Assembly (NCBI GenBank): GCA_003427395.1
Contig: BFEA01000181.1
Coordinates: 585,933-649,932 of the forward strand
Direction of reading: 5' to 3'
DNA: 64,000 nt
Origin: Chara braunii
Lineage: Eukaryota; Streptophyta; Charophyceae; Charales; Characeae
The notes beneath the pieces were generated by a model. It made no database searches. It was not told the origin of the DNA and was given only the letters and a program-made list of their open reading frames with translations. The first letter of the stretch is position 1, and each line of letters starts with the position of its first letter. The position numbers were made by a program, and so were the translations under genes. Positions 63,190 to 64,000 of this stretch are shown here, one piece after another.

Positions 63190-64000
63190 GCGCAGCATAG
63201 GACACCGGGTTGGGGGGGGGTGCGGGGCGAAGCGGGCCCGGGAGAGAGCGGGGCGGGACGAGCACAGGCGGAGGGGGAAAGGAGTGGAGCGGGCAGGGTT
63301 GGGATGAGAAGTGGGCAAAGCCGGGATCGGGGTTGGCAAAGGGAGAGGAGGTGCGTTGTCTATAGTCGGGTTGGGATCGGGAGGGGGGAAGAAGGTGGGC
63401 GAAGTGAGGAGAAGATGGGGGAAGTCGGGATCGGAGGGAGATCGGGGGGAAATGTCGGGAACAGTGGGGGGAACGATCTCGTCGAGGGGGAAACGGGTTG
63501 GGCGCTTGGGGGGTGGGAATCGGGGGCAGGGAGTGTGGGGGGGAACGAGTAGGATGGGAGTGCGCTCGCACTTGCGCGCGTGTGCAGAGTGGGGTCGGAT
63601 CGTGGGGGAAGCGGGATTGCAGTCGGGATGGGGGGGGATCCGGAGGGGAGTCGGAGGAAAGTCGGGCGGGAGGAAGCGCGGGGAGGGGAGGGATCGTGCG
63701 CAGGTGCGCGCGGGGTCAGGCGGGGTAGCAGGATCGGGATGGGAATTAGATGGGTAGCAGGATCGGGTGGGCAGCGGGATCAGGCGGGAACAGGGTCGGG
63801 TTCGAAGTGGGGCGCAGCGGGTGGGGGGGGAATGGAGTTGGGATCGGGGAGGAGAGGTAACGGGGCAGCGGGGCGGAGCGAGGTGGTGGGGGAAAGTGGG
63901 ATCGGGATTGGGGCAGCGGAACGGGCAGGGGATCAAGGTCGGGATCGGGCGCGGGAGCGTGTGCACGGGGGGGGGGGGGGGGGGGTCAGGATGGAGGATG
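63190..64000. repeat. G-rich, strand-biased low-complexity tract
   Basis: About 800 bp of plus-strand G with repeated TCGGGATCGG/GGGAAGCGGG-type words and G-runs of four to ten, ending in an uninterrupted G-run of about 20 at 63968-63987. Frames on both strands stay open only because of composition. It has strong G-quadruplex potential. Not a gene. Confidence 0.85.

Noticed and set aside
63175-63966. 263-residue Pro-rich frame on the minus strand
   Set aside because: It follows from the C-rich composition of the minus strand; residues are nearly all Pro, Ser, Arg, Pro-Pro repeats with no domain.
1-64000. Prokaryotic features (operons, ribosome binding sites, CRISPR arrays)
   Set aside because: No dense gene order, no spaced direct repeats of CRISPR type, and splice sites plus LTR elements show a eukaryotic nuclear genome.

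Overview
The window is nuclear DNA of a eukaryote, most likely a streptophyte green alga. Chara is my best guess from repeat style and gene content, but this is an inference and nothing in the window proves it. The evidence is Ty3/gypsy LTR retrotransposons of plant type (one with a clear chromodomain), primer-binding sites of the TGGTATCAGAGC initiator-tRNA-Met class, a U2 snRNA-like sequence, GT-AG style exon borders, and one exon that matches the membrane segment of a plant RING-type E3 ubiquitin ligase. Almost everything else is old, nested, broken retroelement sequence. Two assembly gaps (16996-17070 and 31860-32844) fall inside repeats.

For this report I name the elements A1, A2, B1, B2, C, D and G. 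From left to right: a G-type LTR fragment (1-678); a probably single-copy stretch with tandem duplications and the RING-ligase exon (679-4020); A1 on the minus strand (4021-7680), fused head-to-head to B1 on the plus strand (7682-13648); a G-LTR fragment and an inverted pair of a further repeat (called F) holding a foldback element (13655-16260); G on the plus strand (16393-29090), a whole old element with both LTRs, PBS and PPT, in which A2 (22466-27753) sits nested; a tandemly duplicated 562-bp unit with a G solo LTR inside it (29289-31337); B2 on the plus strand (5' LTR end at 33170, 3' LTR to 47836), whose integrase is split by a 7-kb insertion (39306-46297); a small-repeat region with the U2-like sequence (47837-50150); C (50157-53145, minus); D, a chromovirus (54122 to about 60470, minus), with a G solo LTR in its leader region; and a G-rich low-complexity end (63190-64000).

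No element is intact. All carry stops, frameshifts or deletions, and several have lost catalytic residues (first integrase Asp in B1; protease Asp and integrase Glu in D). Functional logic is therefore that of dead gag-PR-RT-RNaseH-INT polyproteins. A2 is the least damaged.

The best candidate for something undescribed is the 39306-46297 insertion. It has TG...CA ends and a precise CCGT target duplication that, when removed, restores the B2 integrase reading frame. It holds no gag, pol or transposase that I recognise, but it does carry diverged, duplicated coding remnants. Other notable items are an 8-bp motif (GCCATAGC) shared in sense orientation by the LTR/leader regions of three different retrotransposon families, a group II intron-like reverse transcriptase fragment inside the integrase of C, and an identical in-frame TGA in two independent elements.
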